Assembly (NCBI GenBank): GCA_938003575.1
Contig: CALKYG010000404.1
Coordinates: 1 to 7,445, forward strand
Direction: 5' to 3'
Origin: an uncultured Alphaproteobacteria bacterium
GTDB taxonomy: Bacteria; Pseudomonadota; Alphaproteobacteria; Caulobacterales; Parvularculaceae
DNA: 7,445 nt
Position numbers and translations under genes: made by a program. Under the pieces are notes generated by a model. It was not told where the DNA came from and ran no database searches. It saw nothing but the letters and a program-made list of their open reading frames with translations. Below, piece after piece: positions 1 to 7,445 of the stretch. Position 1 is the first letter of the stretch. Each line of letters opens with the position of its first letter.

Positions 1-752
1 AAATGGGCGCCGACCCCATGGATATCGTCGAACATGCGCCGGTCTCCGTCGGCAAATGGTCGCCGCAGAACTACAAGGGAAAATATTACGGCGACGTGAC
101 GCTTACGGAAGGGTTGGCGCGCTCGCTCAACGGCGCGACGATTCGCGTGCAGGAGAGAACCGGGCGCGGCGCCGTCCGGCTTGCCGCCAAACGCATGGGT
201 CTTCGGGACGGATTCACCCAGGGACCGGCGCTGGGGCTCGGCGTCGACGCCGTAACGCCGCTCCAGCTCGCCGGCGCCTATGCGCCGCTTGCGAACGGCG
301 GCTATCGGATCGAACCCCATGCGGTCGACAGAATCGATCTTAGCGACGGCGACCGCGTGTTTGCGCGCAAGACCGCCTTTGTCGAAGCGGCGGCCTCTCC
401 GCAATCAATTCTGAAGCTGAACGCCATGCTCGGCGCGGTGACGGATTGGGGCACGGGAAGGGCCGCGGCGCTCTCGCGATATAAATCCCGCGGCAAGACG
501 GGCACGACGCAGGACAATCGCGATGCATGGTTTGCGGGCCATGCCGGCGGCCTTGTTTGCGTCGTCTGGGTCGGCCGCGACGACTACAAGCCGATGGGCG
601 AGATCACCGGCGGCGGCGCGCCGGCCGTGATATGGCGCGAGATCATGGAACGCGCTCTCATCGTGCGCCCGCCTGCGATCGCGGAGGATCCTTTGGTCGC
701 GCCGGTGACGCCGCTGATCGACGAGCAGGCCGCGGCCGCCGTGCAGGGCTGA
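1..752 (+). CDS. Class A penicillin-binding protein (PBP1A-like), 3' part
   Basis: This is the C-terminal ~250 residues of a bifunctional peptidoglycan synthase; the glycosyltransferase domain and the catalytic SxxK serine lie upstream of the window. The first full codon is at base 3, and the ATG there is internal rather than a start. Seen directly: an SLN triad (second transpeptidase motif, bases 123–131) and a GKTGTTQDNRDAWFAGH block carrying the KTG motif (around bases 492–545), followed by VVWVGRDD and a short Ala/Pro-rich tail. These are typical of the penicillin-binding transpeptidase domain of PBP1A-family proteins. From family knowledge, the enzyme is anchored in the inner membrane and cross-links peptide stems in the periplasm. 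No BiPBP C-terminal domain follows, which argues against PBP1C. The exact paralog cannot be named from this fragment. It is convergent with the next gene, with 5 bases between the stops. Confidence 0.93.
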   Translation, partial: MGADPMDIVEHAPVSVGKWSPQNYKGKYYGDVTLTEGLARSLNGATIRVQERTGRGAVRLAAKRMGLRDGFTQGPALGLGVDAVTPLQLAGAYAPLANGGYRIEPHAVDRIDLSDGDRVFARKTAFVEAAASPQSILKLNAMLGAVTDWGTGRAAALSRYKSRGKTGTTQDNRDAWFAGHAGGLVCVVWVGRDDYKPMGEITGGGAPAVIWREIMERALIVRPPAIAEDPLVAPVTPLIDEQAAAAVQG

Positions 753-768
753 GGCCGTCAGGCGGCCT
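752..768. terminator. Small hairpin across convergent gene ends (possible bidirectional terminator)
   Basis: AGGCCG (752–757) and CGGCCT (763–768) form a perfect 6-bp stem with a 5-base loop. It begins at the last base of the PBP stop codon, and its loop contains the stop codon of the opposite-strand gene. Neither strand has a convincing T-run after it, so rho-independent termination is only a possibility, based mainly on position. Confidence 0.3.
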
Positions 769-1489
769 TGACGGCGCCGTAGGCGTAGAGGTCTTTTCCG
801 TTTTCCGCGAACCAGGCGCGCGCGGTCCGGCTGTCGATCCCGAGATTCCTCAGCGTGCGCCAATAGGCCGGCGAATGGTTCAGATGAACGAGATGCGCAC
901 ACTCATGCGCCGCCACATAATCGAGAATTTCGGGGGGTGCGAGAATAAGCCGCCAAGAAAAGGACAGTGAACCGTCGCGCGCGCAAGAACCCCAACGGGA
1001 CCGCGTGTCCCGAATCGTTATTGATCCGCGCTTCCGGCCGAGTTCGCCCGCGTAATGGTCCGCCCGTTCGGTCAGGACCCGGCGCGCCTCCGATTTCAGC
1101 CAGTCGGTGATTCGGCGGTTCAGATGGGCCTCGTCTCCGCCCGCGATGATCTTGCCGCTCTCGAAACGCACGCCGGCGCGCGGACCGCCTGCGTGCTCGA
1201 TGCATGTGGGCGCGCCGCGAAAGGGAATGACAAGCCCGTCGCAGAAAGGCTTGGCGCCCCCTGATTCGACCAGCTGAGCGGCAATCCAGCGCGTTCGCGT
1301 CTTTGCAAAATCAATCGCTTCGGGCAGGGCGCGCCGCGACGGCGCCGTGACGATCACGCGGCCGCAAACCCCGTCCACGGTGACGATGAGACGCCGCGCA
1401 CGGCGATTGATCCGCGCAACGAGAGGCGCGGTCCGATCGCCAAGATCGATCGTCGTTTCAAGCGGCTTTTCGGGCGGGCGCTTCGGCAT
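758..1489 (-). CDS. YgjP-like DUF45 / M48-type zinc metallopeptidase-fold protein
   Basis: A 243-residue protein of about the usual length for the YgjP/DUF45 family. Seen directly: RWGSC (residues 165–169), then HECAH (195–199), an HExxH zinc site with Glu196 as the expected general base, and NHSPAYW (204–210), in which His205 is the probable third zinc ligand. This arrangement (RWGSC, HExxH, then a nearby HSPxFW-like element) is diagnostic of the family. There is no signal peptide or membrane segment, so it is probably cytosolic. The physiological role is poorly established; E. coli YgjP has been annotated as a UTP pyrophosphatase, so peptidase activity should not be assumed. The ATG at 1487–1489 is the first in frame after an upstream in-frame stop (1502–1504); its Shine-Dalgarno match is weak. 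It is divergent from mutS and convergent with the PBP gene, hence probably monocistronic. Confidence 0.88.
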   Translation of the reverse strand: MPKRPPEKPLETTIDLGDRTAPLVARINRRARRLIVTVDGVCGRVIVTAPSRRALPEAIDFAKTRTRWIAAQLVESGGAKPFCDGLVIPFRGAPTCIEHAGGPRAGVRFESGKIIAGGDEAHLNRRITDWLKSEARRVLTERADHYAGELGRKRGSITIRDTRSRWGSCARDGSLSFSWRLILAPPEILDYVAAHECAHLVHLNHSPAYWRTLRNLGIDSRTARAWFAENGKDLYAYGAVKAA

Positions 1490-1608
1490 CGGCGGGCATC
1501 GTCACCAAATTGACCGTCATGGCAAGAGGGCGCGCGGAGGCTTCGACTCCGGCGCTCGCCTCGGGTAAACGGGGCGGGCCGAATTTCACTCGCCCGAGAA
1601 CCGGTTCG
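1490..1608. promoter_or_regulatory. Divergent intergenic region between the ygjP-like gene and mutS
   Basis: If mutS begins at the ATG at 1609, this 119-base gap must hold the promoters of both divergent genes. A TTGACC at 1510–1515 resembles a −35 element for the + strand, but no acceptable −10 follows at 16–18 bases. On the − strand I see no clear sigma-70 pair. The mutS frame stays open through 1510–1608, so part of this region may instead be coding. The call rests on gene orientation, not on a recognised motif. Confidence 0.35.
1596..1599 (+). promoter_or_regulatory. Candidate ribosome binding site for the mutS ATG at 1609
   Basis: GAGA (inside CGAGAA) lies 9 bases before the ATG at 1609. 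It is a modest Shine-Dalgarno match. The alternative ATG at 1519 has no purine-rich element nearby, and the TTG at 1510 has only a GGCGGG about 13 bases upstream. This helps favour 1609. Confidence 0.35.
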
Positions 1609-4311
1609 ATGGACGCTTCCTCGCCCGCCATTCGCATCGCCGCCAACGACGCCGCCGTCGATGCGACGCCGATGATGGCGCAATATCTTGACATAAGAGC
1701 GACAATCAAGGACGCGCTCCTTTTTTACCGCATGGGCGATTTTTACGAGCTGTTCTTCGACGACGCCGTGAAAGCGTCCGCAGCTCTCGATATCACGCTC
1801 ACCAAACGCGGAAAGCACGCTGGACAGGATATTCCGATGTGCGGCGTTCCGGTTCACGCCTATGAGTCCTATCTCGCGCGCCTGATCAGGGCCGGATTCT
1901 CGGTCGCCATTTGCGAGCAGACCGAAGACCCGGCGGACGCGAAAAAGCGGGGATCGAAATCGGTTGTAAGGCGCGAAGTCGTCCGGATCGTCACGCCCGG
2001 AACGATCACCGAAGACGGACTGCTGGAAGCGTCGGAGGGTAATTTCCTCGGCGCGCTCGCGGTTCTCGGCGGCGCGGACGGCGCGCTCGCCGCTGTCGAT
2101 ATTTCAACCGGCGAACTCGTCGTGAGGCCGACCGCCGCCGGCGATTTGAACGCTGATGTCGCTGCGCTCCCCTTCACCGAGATCGTAATTCCTGATTTCG
2201 ATGAACCGCCCGCTGCGTGGCGCGCGCCGCTTGAGCAGTTGAAAACGCGGGCGAGGTTGACGCGGCAAGCGCCGGCGACATTCGATTCTCGCAGCGGCGA
2301 GCGCCGTATAAAAGAGACTTTCGCCGTCGCCGCGCTCGATGCGTTCGGCGAGTTTACGCGCGCGGAATGCGCGGCGCTTGGCGCGCTGCTGTCCTATCTC
2401 GAACTGACGCAGGCCGGGCGGCTTCCCGCGCTCCGCCCGCCGCAGCGATTCGACAAAGGCGCCTCGATGATGATCGACGAGGCGACGCGCGCGTCCCTCG
2501 AACTTCTGAGGTCCCAATCCGGCGGCGGCCGCGAGGGCGCGCTCGTCGCCGCCGTCGACCGGACGGTGACAGCGGCCGGCGCGCGGATGTTGGCGCGACG
2601 GATTTCAGCGCCGCTGACGTCGGCGGCGCTGATCAACGATCGACTCGCGTCCGTTGCGCGGTTTCGAGAGGATCGGCGGCTGTGCGAGGAATGCCGCGAA
2701 ATCATGCGCCGGACGCCGGACATGGCGCGCTCCCTGTCGCGGCTCTCGCTCGGCCGCGGCGGCCCGCGCGATCTTGCCGCCATTCGAGACGGATTGTCGG
2801 CTGCGCGCGACCTCTCTTCGCTGCTGGCGCGTCTTGATCTTAACGACGAGCTCGCTGTCGCGGCCGGGACGCTTGAAGCGCAGGGCGGGGCCGGATTCTC
2901 GCAGCTTATCCGGCGCCTGAAAGAAGCGTTGACGGACAGCCCGCCCATGCTGGCGCGCGACGGCGGATTTATCGCTAGGGGATTTGATCCGGGACTGGAT
3001 GCGGCGATCGCCTTGCGTGACGAATCCCGCCGGGTCATCGCCGCACTTGAGTCTCGATATCGCGAGGCGACCGGCGTCAGGAGCCTCAAGATCAGGCACA
3101 ACAACGTGCTCGGCTATTTTGTCGAAACGCCGCCCGCAGCAGGCGACGCGCTTCTTGCCGGACCCCATTCCGCCCTGTTCGTTCATCGCCAGACTCTCGT
3201 GAGCGCAGTCCGCTTTACGACGGTTGAACTTGCCGATCTTGATGCGCGGATTGCAAGAGCGCGCGATGAAGCGCTCGCCCGCGAGCTTGATATTTTCGCC
3301 TCGCTTGCCGCCGAGGTTGTCGCTCGCGCCGACGAGATTGCAGCCGCGGCGGAAGCCGTCGCCGCTGTCGATGTGGCGGCCTCGTTTGCAATCCTCGCGC
3401 TTGAAGAAAACTACGTCCGGCCGGTGGTTGACGACTCGCTCGCCTTCGACATTCGCGCCGGCCGGCACCCGGTGGTCGAGGCGTCGGCAAGGCGCGCGGG
3501 GTCCGCGACGTTCATCGCCAATGATTGCCGGCTTGGCGATGACCGCGGCGCGCTGCTCTGGCTGGTCACCGGCCCGAACATGGCGGGAAAATCGACTTTT
3601 CTCCGGCAGAATGCGCTGATCGCCATCCTGGCGCAGGCGGGCGGCTATGTCCCGGCCGCATCGGCGCATATCGGCGTCGCGGACAGGGTTTTTTCGCGCG
3701 TCGGCGCCGCGGACGACATTGCGCGCGGCCGGTCGACATTCATGGTTGAAATGATCGAGACGGCGGCGATCCTCAATCAGGCGGGGCCGAAATCGCTCGT
3801 CATTCTTGATGAGATCGGGCGCGGCACCTCGACATTCGACGGCATGTCGATCGCATGGGCCTGTGTCGAGCATCTGCACGACCGCAATCGCTGCCGCGGA
3901 CTGTTTGCGACGCACTATCATGAATTGACGGCCCTTTCTGATCGCCTGCCCCGCCTTCAGAATGTGTCGATGCGCGTCAAGGAATTCCGCGGCGACGTCG
4001 TGTTTCTCCATGAAGTCGGGAACGGGCCTGCGGACAGGTCCTACGGCGTTGCGGTGGCGCGGCTCGCCGGGCTTCCGAAAGAAGTGATCGCGCGATCGAA
4101 CGAAATCCTGAGGCGGCTGGAAAGCGACCGGCGCCGGAGCGGCGCGATCGAGGACTTGCCCCTTTTCGCGGGATCGCCGGAGGCTGCGCCGGCGACCGAA
4201 AAAAGCGACGCGCTTCGCACGGCCCTCTCGGCCATGGAACCGGATTTGATGGCGCCGAAGGATGCGCTTGCGGCGATCTATCAATTGAAATCCCTGCTCG
4301 AACCTGATTGA
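1609..4311 (+). CDS. mutS: DNA mismatch repair protein MutS
   Basis: MutS binds mismatches and small loops as a dimer and, in an ATP-dependent clamp state, recruits MutL. Numbering from 1609 (900 aa; E. coli 853): TPMMAQYL at 20 opens domain I, with the mismatch-wedging FYE motif at F45/E47. The connector follows, then the core/clamp region including [12 protein letters not shown]. The ATPase domain has Walker A GPNMAGKS (655–662), GRSTFMVEM, Walker B plus signature DEIGRGTST (D734/E735) and FATHYHEL (H769). Ala in place of the second Gly of the textbook GPNMGGKS is, as I recall, common in alphaproteobacteria. Near the end, DLPLF (849–853) looks like a beta-clamp-binding motif, and the last ~20 residues ([15 protein letters not shown]) match the MutS tetramerisation tail. 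The frame stays open upstream, so starts at ATG 1519 or TTG 1510 (930 or 933 aa) are possible. I prefer 1609 because homologs have a short leader before TPMM and a Shine-Dalgarno-like GAGA precedes it. All catalytic motifs are intact. Confidence 0.97.
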   Translation: MDASSPAIRIAANDAAVDATPMMAQYLDIRATIKDALLFYRMGDFYELFFDDAVKASAALDITLTKRGKHAGQDIPMCGVPVHAYESYLARLIRAGFSVAICEQTEDPADAKKRGSKSVVRREVVRIVTPGTITEDGLLEASEGNFLGALAVLGGADGALAAVDISTGELVVRPTAAGDLNADVAALPFTEIVIPDFDEPPAAWRAPLEQLKTRARLTRQAPATFDSRSGERRIKETFAVAALDAFGEFTRAECAALGALLSYLELTQAGRLPALRPPQRFDKGASMMIDEATRASLELLRSQSGGGREGALVAAVDRTVTAAGARMLARRISAPLTSAALINDRLASVARFREDRRLCEECREIMRRTPDMARSLSRLSLGRGGPRDLAAIRDGLSAARDLSSLLARLDLNDELAVAAGTLEAQGGAGFSQLIRRLKEALTDSPPMLARDGGFIARGFDPGLDAAIALRDESRRVIAALESRYREATGVRSLKIRHNNVLGYFVETPPAAGDALLAGPHSALFVHRQTLVSAVRFTTVELADLDARIARARDEALARELDIFASLAAEVVARADEIAAAAEAVAAVDVAASFAILALEENYVRPVVDDSLAFDIRAGRHPVVEASARRAGSATFIANDCRLGDDRGALLWLVTGPNMAGKSTFLRQNALIAILAQAGGYVPAASAHIGVADRVFSRVGAADDIARGRSTFMVEMIETAAILNQAGPKSLVILDEIGRGTSTFDGMSIAWACVEHLHDRNRCRGLFATHYHELTALSDRLPRLQNVSMRVKEFRGDVVFLHEVGNGPADRSYGVAVARLAGLPKEVIARSNEILRRLESDRRRSGAIEDLPLFAGSPEAAPATEKSDALRTALSAMEPDLMAPKDALAAIYQLKSLLEPD

Positions 4312-4366
4312 TTTGTTGCGCCGCAGCATGACGGATTCCGGGATGGAGCCCCCAACGGTGACGCAC

Positions 4367-4370
4367 GAGG
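4367..4370 (+). promoter_or_regulatory. Ribosome binding site deciding the glnD TTG start
   Basis: GAGG sits 7 bases before the TTG at 4378. No ATG or GTG occurs in the glnD frame between this TTG and the in-frame stop that overlaps the mutS stop (4309–4311). The site therefore supports translation from a TTG codon. Confidence 0.65.
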
Positions 4371-4377
4371 CGCGACT

Positions 4378-7095
4378 TTGAGCGAGACCGGCTCCATTTT
4401 GCGGTCCGGCGCCGTCGCCGACAGGCTGAACGCCGCGCTTGGCGCGGAAAAATCCGGGCAAAGTTTCGGCGCCGTCGGCATTGCGCTGAAAAAAGCCCTG
4501 GTCGAGGCCCGCCGCGGACTGCTGGAGCAATATTCGCGGGGCGACGTCATCGTCGCCAGGCTGTCGCAAATTATGGATGAAGCGATCACGACGATCGCAG
4601 ACCCTGCTTTCGCCGCCTTGCCGGGAAAATCCAAGATCGCAATTGCGGCGACCGGCGGATACGGGCGCACGCAGCTTGCGCCGTTATCGGACGTCGATCT
4701 GCTGATCCTGCATCACGGCGTAGAGGACGAGGCGCTCAAGAATTTTGTGAATGCGGTTCTCTACCCGCTCTGGGACGCCGGATTGACGATCGGACAGGCG
4801 GTTCATACTCCCCAATCGGCCGCGTCTTTTGCGAACAAGGACATGACGGCGATGACCGCATTCCTCGACGCTCGGCTCGTCGCGGGCGACGCAAAGGTCT
4901 TCAAGGATTTCCAGTCGAGGTTTGATCTCTTGCGGTGGAGGTCAAAATCGAAATTCGTCAAGGCGAAACGCGTTGAGCAGGAAAGGCGGCACGATGATTC
5001 AAACCAGTCGCGCTACCTTTCGGAACCCGACCTGAAAGAGGGAAAAGGCGGGCTTCGCGACATCCACGTGATCGGATGGATCTATCGCGCGCTTTACGGC
5101 CGCGCCTTGAGCGAGGCGCCGAAGCGCGGCGCCATTTTCCGGCCGGAAGACGCTGAGTCCTTAAGAAAGGCGGAGCGGTTTCTTTTGTCCCTTCGCGTTC
5201 ATCTGCATGATTTGCGCGGCCGCGCGGATGAGAAGCTTACCTTCGATATTCAGCCCGCTCTCGCCGAACGGCTGGGCTACGCCGACCGCGCCGGCATGTC
5301 GGCGGCGGAAAGGATGATGAAGCACTACTTCGTCACCGCGATGGAAATCGGAAGACTGACGCGGATCTTCTGGGCGCGTCTCGAAGAGGAGAACGCAAAG
5401 CTTATTGATCGCGCGCCGACGCCGCTGCCGAAAGCGCTGTCGAGCGACGAAGCGGGCGCCAAGATAAACCTGCGCATCAAGAACGGCAGGCTCGACTTCG
5501 CCAGCGCCGGCGCGGCGTCGAAAAATCCTGTCGATCTTTTCCGGTATTTTCGCGCCTTCGCCAAAAGACCCGACATCGACTTCCATCCGGATGCGCTTGA
5601 CCTGATCTCCAGGAATTCAATCGCGATTACGAGCGCCGTCAGGCGCGATCCCGTCGTCGCCCGGCTGTTTGTCGCGTCGATCTCGACCGCGAAGGACCCG
5701 ATCAAGCTGCTTCGCGTGATGTCGGAAACCGGACTTCTCGGAAAGTACGTTCCATCCTTCGGGCAGATTACGGGAAGGGTCGAATACGGCCTCTTTCGCC
5801 GCTATTCGCTTGACGAACATGTTTTCCAGTCGATCGGAACGCTGTCGAGGATTTCAGCAGGAGCGTTGAAGGCCGAACACCCGATCGCGACCGGGATAAT
5901 GAACGACGCGCACAATCCGGCGGCGCATTTCATTGCGGTGCTGCTGCATCAGGCGGGCTGGTCGCTCAAGGAGAGAACGGACGAGAACGCCGAGGCGCTC
6001 ATCGGCCGCGTCGCGCGCCGCCTCGGCGCCAATGACGAAGAGGCCGGCGCAATCGCATGGGCGGCGGCGCGTCCGCTTTTCATGGTCGAGACCGCCAATC
6101 GCCGCAATCTCGGCGAATCGCGGGCCATCGCCCAATTCGCCGCGTCGGTCGGTTCGCTCGATCGTTTGCGCTTGTTGCTGGTGCTGACCGTCTGTCATTT
6201 GCGCGCAATAAGCGACGACGCCTGGGATGAGTGGACGAGAAAGCAGATCTCCGCGCTCTATTTCGGCGCCGCCGCGTGGCTGAAAGGCGGCGACGGCGCG
6301 CTTCTCGAATGGATGGAGGAACGCGCCGGCAAGACTCGCAAGGAAGCCGAGACCGCTCTCGCCGATTGGCCGAAAGCCGAACGCGCGGCCTTCATGAAGC
6401 GCCTCTCCGATGCGGCCCTCGCCCTTATCGACCCTGAAACATTTCTGCGCGCCGCGGAACTTGCGCGCAGCGCGGATGCGGCGGGCGTCGCGGCGTCGAT
6501 CCAGGATGAAGATGTTGAAGCGATCGTCTACGCCAACGACCGCCAGGGGCTGCTGGCCGACCTCGCGGGCGCGATCGCCGGCGTCGGCGGGAACGTCAGA
6601 AACGTGCATGCTCTCACCCTCGATGACGGCAAGGTCATCGACGTGTTCGCCATCCGGCCCCCGGAAGGCCAGACGGGCGAGGCGCTCGCCGCCTTTGTGA
6701 AGACGCTGCATGCGGCGCTTCTTTCCGCCGCGAAACGAAAGCCGGAATCGCCGCCGGCGATCGGCCGGCGGATCGGCGACCGGCGGTCGATTTTCAGCGT
6801 TCCGCCGTCGGTGCGCCTCGATGCCGATACGTCCGATTCGGCCCTTGTAATCGAGGCGGAAGGCCGCGACCGCCCGGGCCTTCTTTACAGTCTGACCTCG
6901 GCGCTCGCCGATCTCGGCGTGCAGATCAACTCCGCTCATATCGCGACTTATGGGGAACGCGCTGTCGACGCGTTTTATGTCCAGACGGCGGAAGGCGAAA
7001 AAATAACGGACCGCCGCCTTCGGCAGTCGATTGAGAAGCGGCTGCTCGCACTGCTCGCCGAGGGCGCGAAGCCAATCTTCAAATCCGCCATTTGA
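4378..7095 (+). CDS. glnD: GlnD, PII uridylyltransferase with a degenerate HD (UMP-removing) domain
   Basis: A 905-residue protein (E. coli 890) starting at TTG. Known GlnD senses glutamine; it attaches UMP to PII when nitrogen is short and removes it when glutamine is abundant. Domains seen: nucleotidyltransferase with GGYGR (93–97) and the catalytic pair D105/D107; the family block LSEPDLKEGKGGLRDIH (214–230); a helical region with KLTFDIQPALAERLGY (286–301) and MMKHYF (313–318); an HD-domain region (~475–630); ACT1 (~712–760) and ACT2 (~822–870), each with an R/DRxGLL loop. The transferase and ACT parts look normal. The HD part is not: YSLDEH keeps H481, but the expected LLHD reads LLHQ (H524, Q525), the expected TVxDIR reads TVCHLR (H607), and the His positions expected in 'DHS' and 'EEHL' are T534 and P566. 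Activity is therefore predicted to be uridylylation only (inference). It follows mutS by 66 bases and precedes murJ by 93, and is probably co-transcribed with mutS. A second, normal glnD elsewhere in the genome cannot be excluded. Confidence 0.93.
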   Translation: MSETGSILRSGAVADRLNAALGAEKSGQSFGAVGIALKKALVEARRGLLEQYSRGDVIVARLSQIMDEAITTIADPAFAALPGKSKIAIAATGGYGRTQLAPLSDVDLLILHHGVEDEALKNFVNAVLYPLWDAGLTIGQAVHTPQSAASFANKDMTAMTAFLDARLVAGDAKVFKDFQSRFDLLRWRSKSKFVKAKRVEQERRHDDSNQSRYLSEPDLKEGKGGLRDIHVIGWIYRALYGRALSEAPKRGAIFRPEDAESLRKAERFLLSLRVHLHDLRGRADEKLTFDIQPALAERLGYADRAGMSAAERMMKHYFVTAMEIGRLTRIFWARLEEENAKLIDRAPTPLPKALSSDEAGAKINLRIKNGRLDFASAGAASKNPVDLFRYFRAFAKRPDIDFHPDALDLISRNSIAITSAVRRDPVVARLFVASISTAKDPIKLLRVMSETGLLGKYVPSFGQITGRVEYGLFRRYSLDEHVFQSIGTLSRISAGALKAEHPIATGIMNDAHNPAAHFIAVLLHQAGWSLKERTDENAEALIGRVARRLGANDEEAGAIAWAAARPLFMVETANRRNLGESRAIAQFAASVGSLDRLRLLLVLTVCHLRAISDDAWDEWTRKQISALYFGAAAWLKGGDGALLEWMEERAGKTRKEAETALADWPKAERAAFMKRLSDAALALIDPETFLRAAELARSADAAGVAASIQDEDVEAIVYANDRQGLLADLAGAIAGVGGNVRNVHALTLDDGKVIDVFAIRPPEGQTGEALAAFVKTLHAALLSAAKRKPESPPAIGRRIGDRRSIFSVPPSVRLDADTSDSALVIEAEGRDRPGLLYSLTSALADLGVQINSAHIATYGERAVDAFYVQTAEGEKITDRRLRQSIEKRLLALLAEGAKPIFKSAI
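5816..6270 (+). other. Degenerate HD hydrolase domain within glnD
   Basis: This is the part of glnD (about residues 480–631) corresponding to the PII-UMP hydrolase domain. The fold-level pattern is retained: YSLDEH, EHPIA, IAVLLH, a VARRLG helix, the SLDRLRLLLVLTV helix and W616/W619. Metal-site residues are replaced: Asp to Gln at 525 (codon CAG, 5950–5952), His to Thr at 534, His to Pro at 566, Asp to His at 607 (codon CAT, 6196–6198). The comparison is with HD-domain sequences of alphaproteobacterial GlnD recalled from memory; the spacing matches them without gaps, which argues against a frameshift. Confidence 0.75.
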
Positions 7096-7121
7096 GGGCG
7101 TCGCGAACTGCGTTAACGCCC
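7096..7121 (+). terminator. Imperfect hairpin directly after the glnD stop
   Basis: GGGCGTCGC (7096–7104) can pair with GCG (7110–7112) and ACGCCC (7116–7121), giving a 9-bp stem with a 5-base loop and a 3-base bulge. It starts immediately after the TGA. No T-run follows (next bases GGGTCACC), so it may be a weak terminator, an mRNA 3'-end-protecting stem, or chance in GC-rich DNA. The remaining gap to murJ (7122–7188) shows no clear promoter. Confidence 0.25.
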
Positions 7122-7188
7122 GGGTCACCAATCAGGCCGAATGTCCGCCGCAATGACGGCGCCATTCGGCGTCAATGCGCGAGCCACC

Positions 7189-7445
7189 ATGAGCGGCAAC
7201 CTGTTTAAGTCCCTTGCGACGGTCAGCGGCATGACGATGGCGAGCCGCGTCATGGGGTTTGCGCGTCAGGTGCTTATCGCAGGCGTCATCGGCGCGGGCG
7301 GCAATCCGGTCGCCGACGCGTTCTGGGCTGCGTTCAGGCTCCCGAACATGTTTCGCCGCCTGTTCGCGGAAGGAGCGTTTCAGGCGGCGTTCGTTCCGCT
7401 GTTTCAGGGCAAGCTGATCGAGGGCGAAAAGGCGGCGGCCAAGCA
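7189..7445 (+). CDS. murJ: MurJ (MviN) lipid II flippase, N-terminal part
   Basis: The first 85 codons of the MOP-superfamily flippase that moves lipid II across the inner membrane; the gene continues past the window. Seen directly: SLATVSGMTMASRVMGFAR (residues 8–26), which matches the first amphipathic/membrane segment of MurJ, then the family signature ADAFWAAFRLPNMFRRLF (42–59) followed by AEGAFQAAFVPLF (60–72). The paired Arg in FRRLFAEGAF and Arg20/Arg26 correspond to conserved cavity arginines of MurJ. The ATG at 7189 gives the usual short leader (MSGNLFKSLATV); in-frame ATGs at 7153 and 7141 would add 12 or 16 residues not expected in the family. Ribosome-site matches are weak for all three. 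It lies downstream of glnD, as in other Hyphomicrobiales, and may be read from the same transcript. Confidence 0.93.
   Translation, partial: MSGNLFKSLATVSGMTMASRVMGFARQVLIAGVIGAGGNPVADAFWAAFRLPNMFRRLFAEGAFQAAFVPLFQGKLIEGEKAAAK

Noticed and set aside
527..970. A 147-codon + strand frame crossing the PBP/ygjP-like junction
   Set aside because: It overlaps two well-supported genes in other frames, and its product is Arg-rich with no family character.
3571..3597. Ala in the MutS Walker A loop (GPNMAGKS instead of GPNMGGKS)
   Set aside because: To my knowledge this is a common variant in alphaproteobacterial MutS and leaves the Lys and Ser of the P-loop intact; not a sign of inactivation.
4312..4377. 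Possible regulatory site in the mutS–glnD gap (GGTGACGCAC, short GTG/CAC inverted repeat)
   Set aside because: It does not fit the NtrC consensus spacing or orientation, and a 3-bp arm is expected by chance. Apart from the glnD ribosome site I see nothing in this gap.
2605..4569. A 654-codon open frame on the − strand opposite mutS
   Set aside because: It is antisense to mutS, which has all its motifs intact. The translation is Arg-rich and resembles no family I know. Long antisense open frames are expected from GC-biased third positions.
5854..7131. A 425-codon open frame on the − strand opposite glnD
   Set aside because: Antisense to the clear ACT and HD regions of glnD, Arg/Gly-rich, with no recognisable domain; a codon-bias shadow.
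1..7445. Mobile element, CRISPR array, tRNA or defence system
   Set aside because: No direct repeats with regular spacers, transposase or integrase motifs, or tRNA-like cloverleafs were seen. All sequence is accounted for by housekeeping genes and gaps of at most ~120 bases.

Overview
The window is high-GC (by eye, low-to-mid 60s percent), densely coded bacterial chromosome. The gene order mutS–glnD–murJ and the character of the proteins point to an alphaproteobacterium, most likely of the Hyphomicrobiales (Rhizobiales) type. This placement is inferred from synteny and protein character, not from a marker gene. I see no mobile element, CRISPR array, tRNA, rRNA or phage gene.

Layout: (1) bases 1–752, + strand, the 3' end of a class A penicillin-binding protein with the SxN and KTG transpeptidase motifs. 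(2) 758–1489, − strand, a YgjP-type (DUF45/M48-like) zinc metallopeptidase-fold protein, convergent with the PBP gene; the two stop codons are 5 bases apart and sit on a small hairpin. (3) A short divergent control region. (4) About 1609–4311, + strand, mutS, with a start that could be as early as 1510. (5) 4378–7095, + strand, glnD, starting at TTG with a good Shine-Dalgarno match. (6) 7189–7445, + strand, the first 85 codons of murJ (mviN), running off the end. No gene-free stretch exceeds about 120 bases.

How the genes work together: the PBP and MurJ both serve peptidoglycan synthesis (transpeptidation/glycosyl transfer and lipid II flipping). MutS starts mismatch repair. GlnD senses glutamine and uridylylates PII proteins to control nitrogen assimilation. 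mutS, glnD and murJ share a strand with short gaps and may be co-transcribed, but their functions are unrelated.

The one observation that stands out is in glnD. The nucleotidyltransferase domain and both ACT domains look intact, but the HD domain, which in known GlnD proteins removes UMP from PII, has lost most of its metal-binding residues. The HD pair reads HQ, the later conserved Asp is His, and two expected intermediate His positions are Thr and Pro, while the surrounding fold stays alignable without gaps. This suggests a one-way uridylyltransferase at the ordinary glnD locus. Everything else in the window looks like normal housekeeping sequence.
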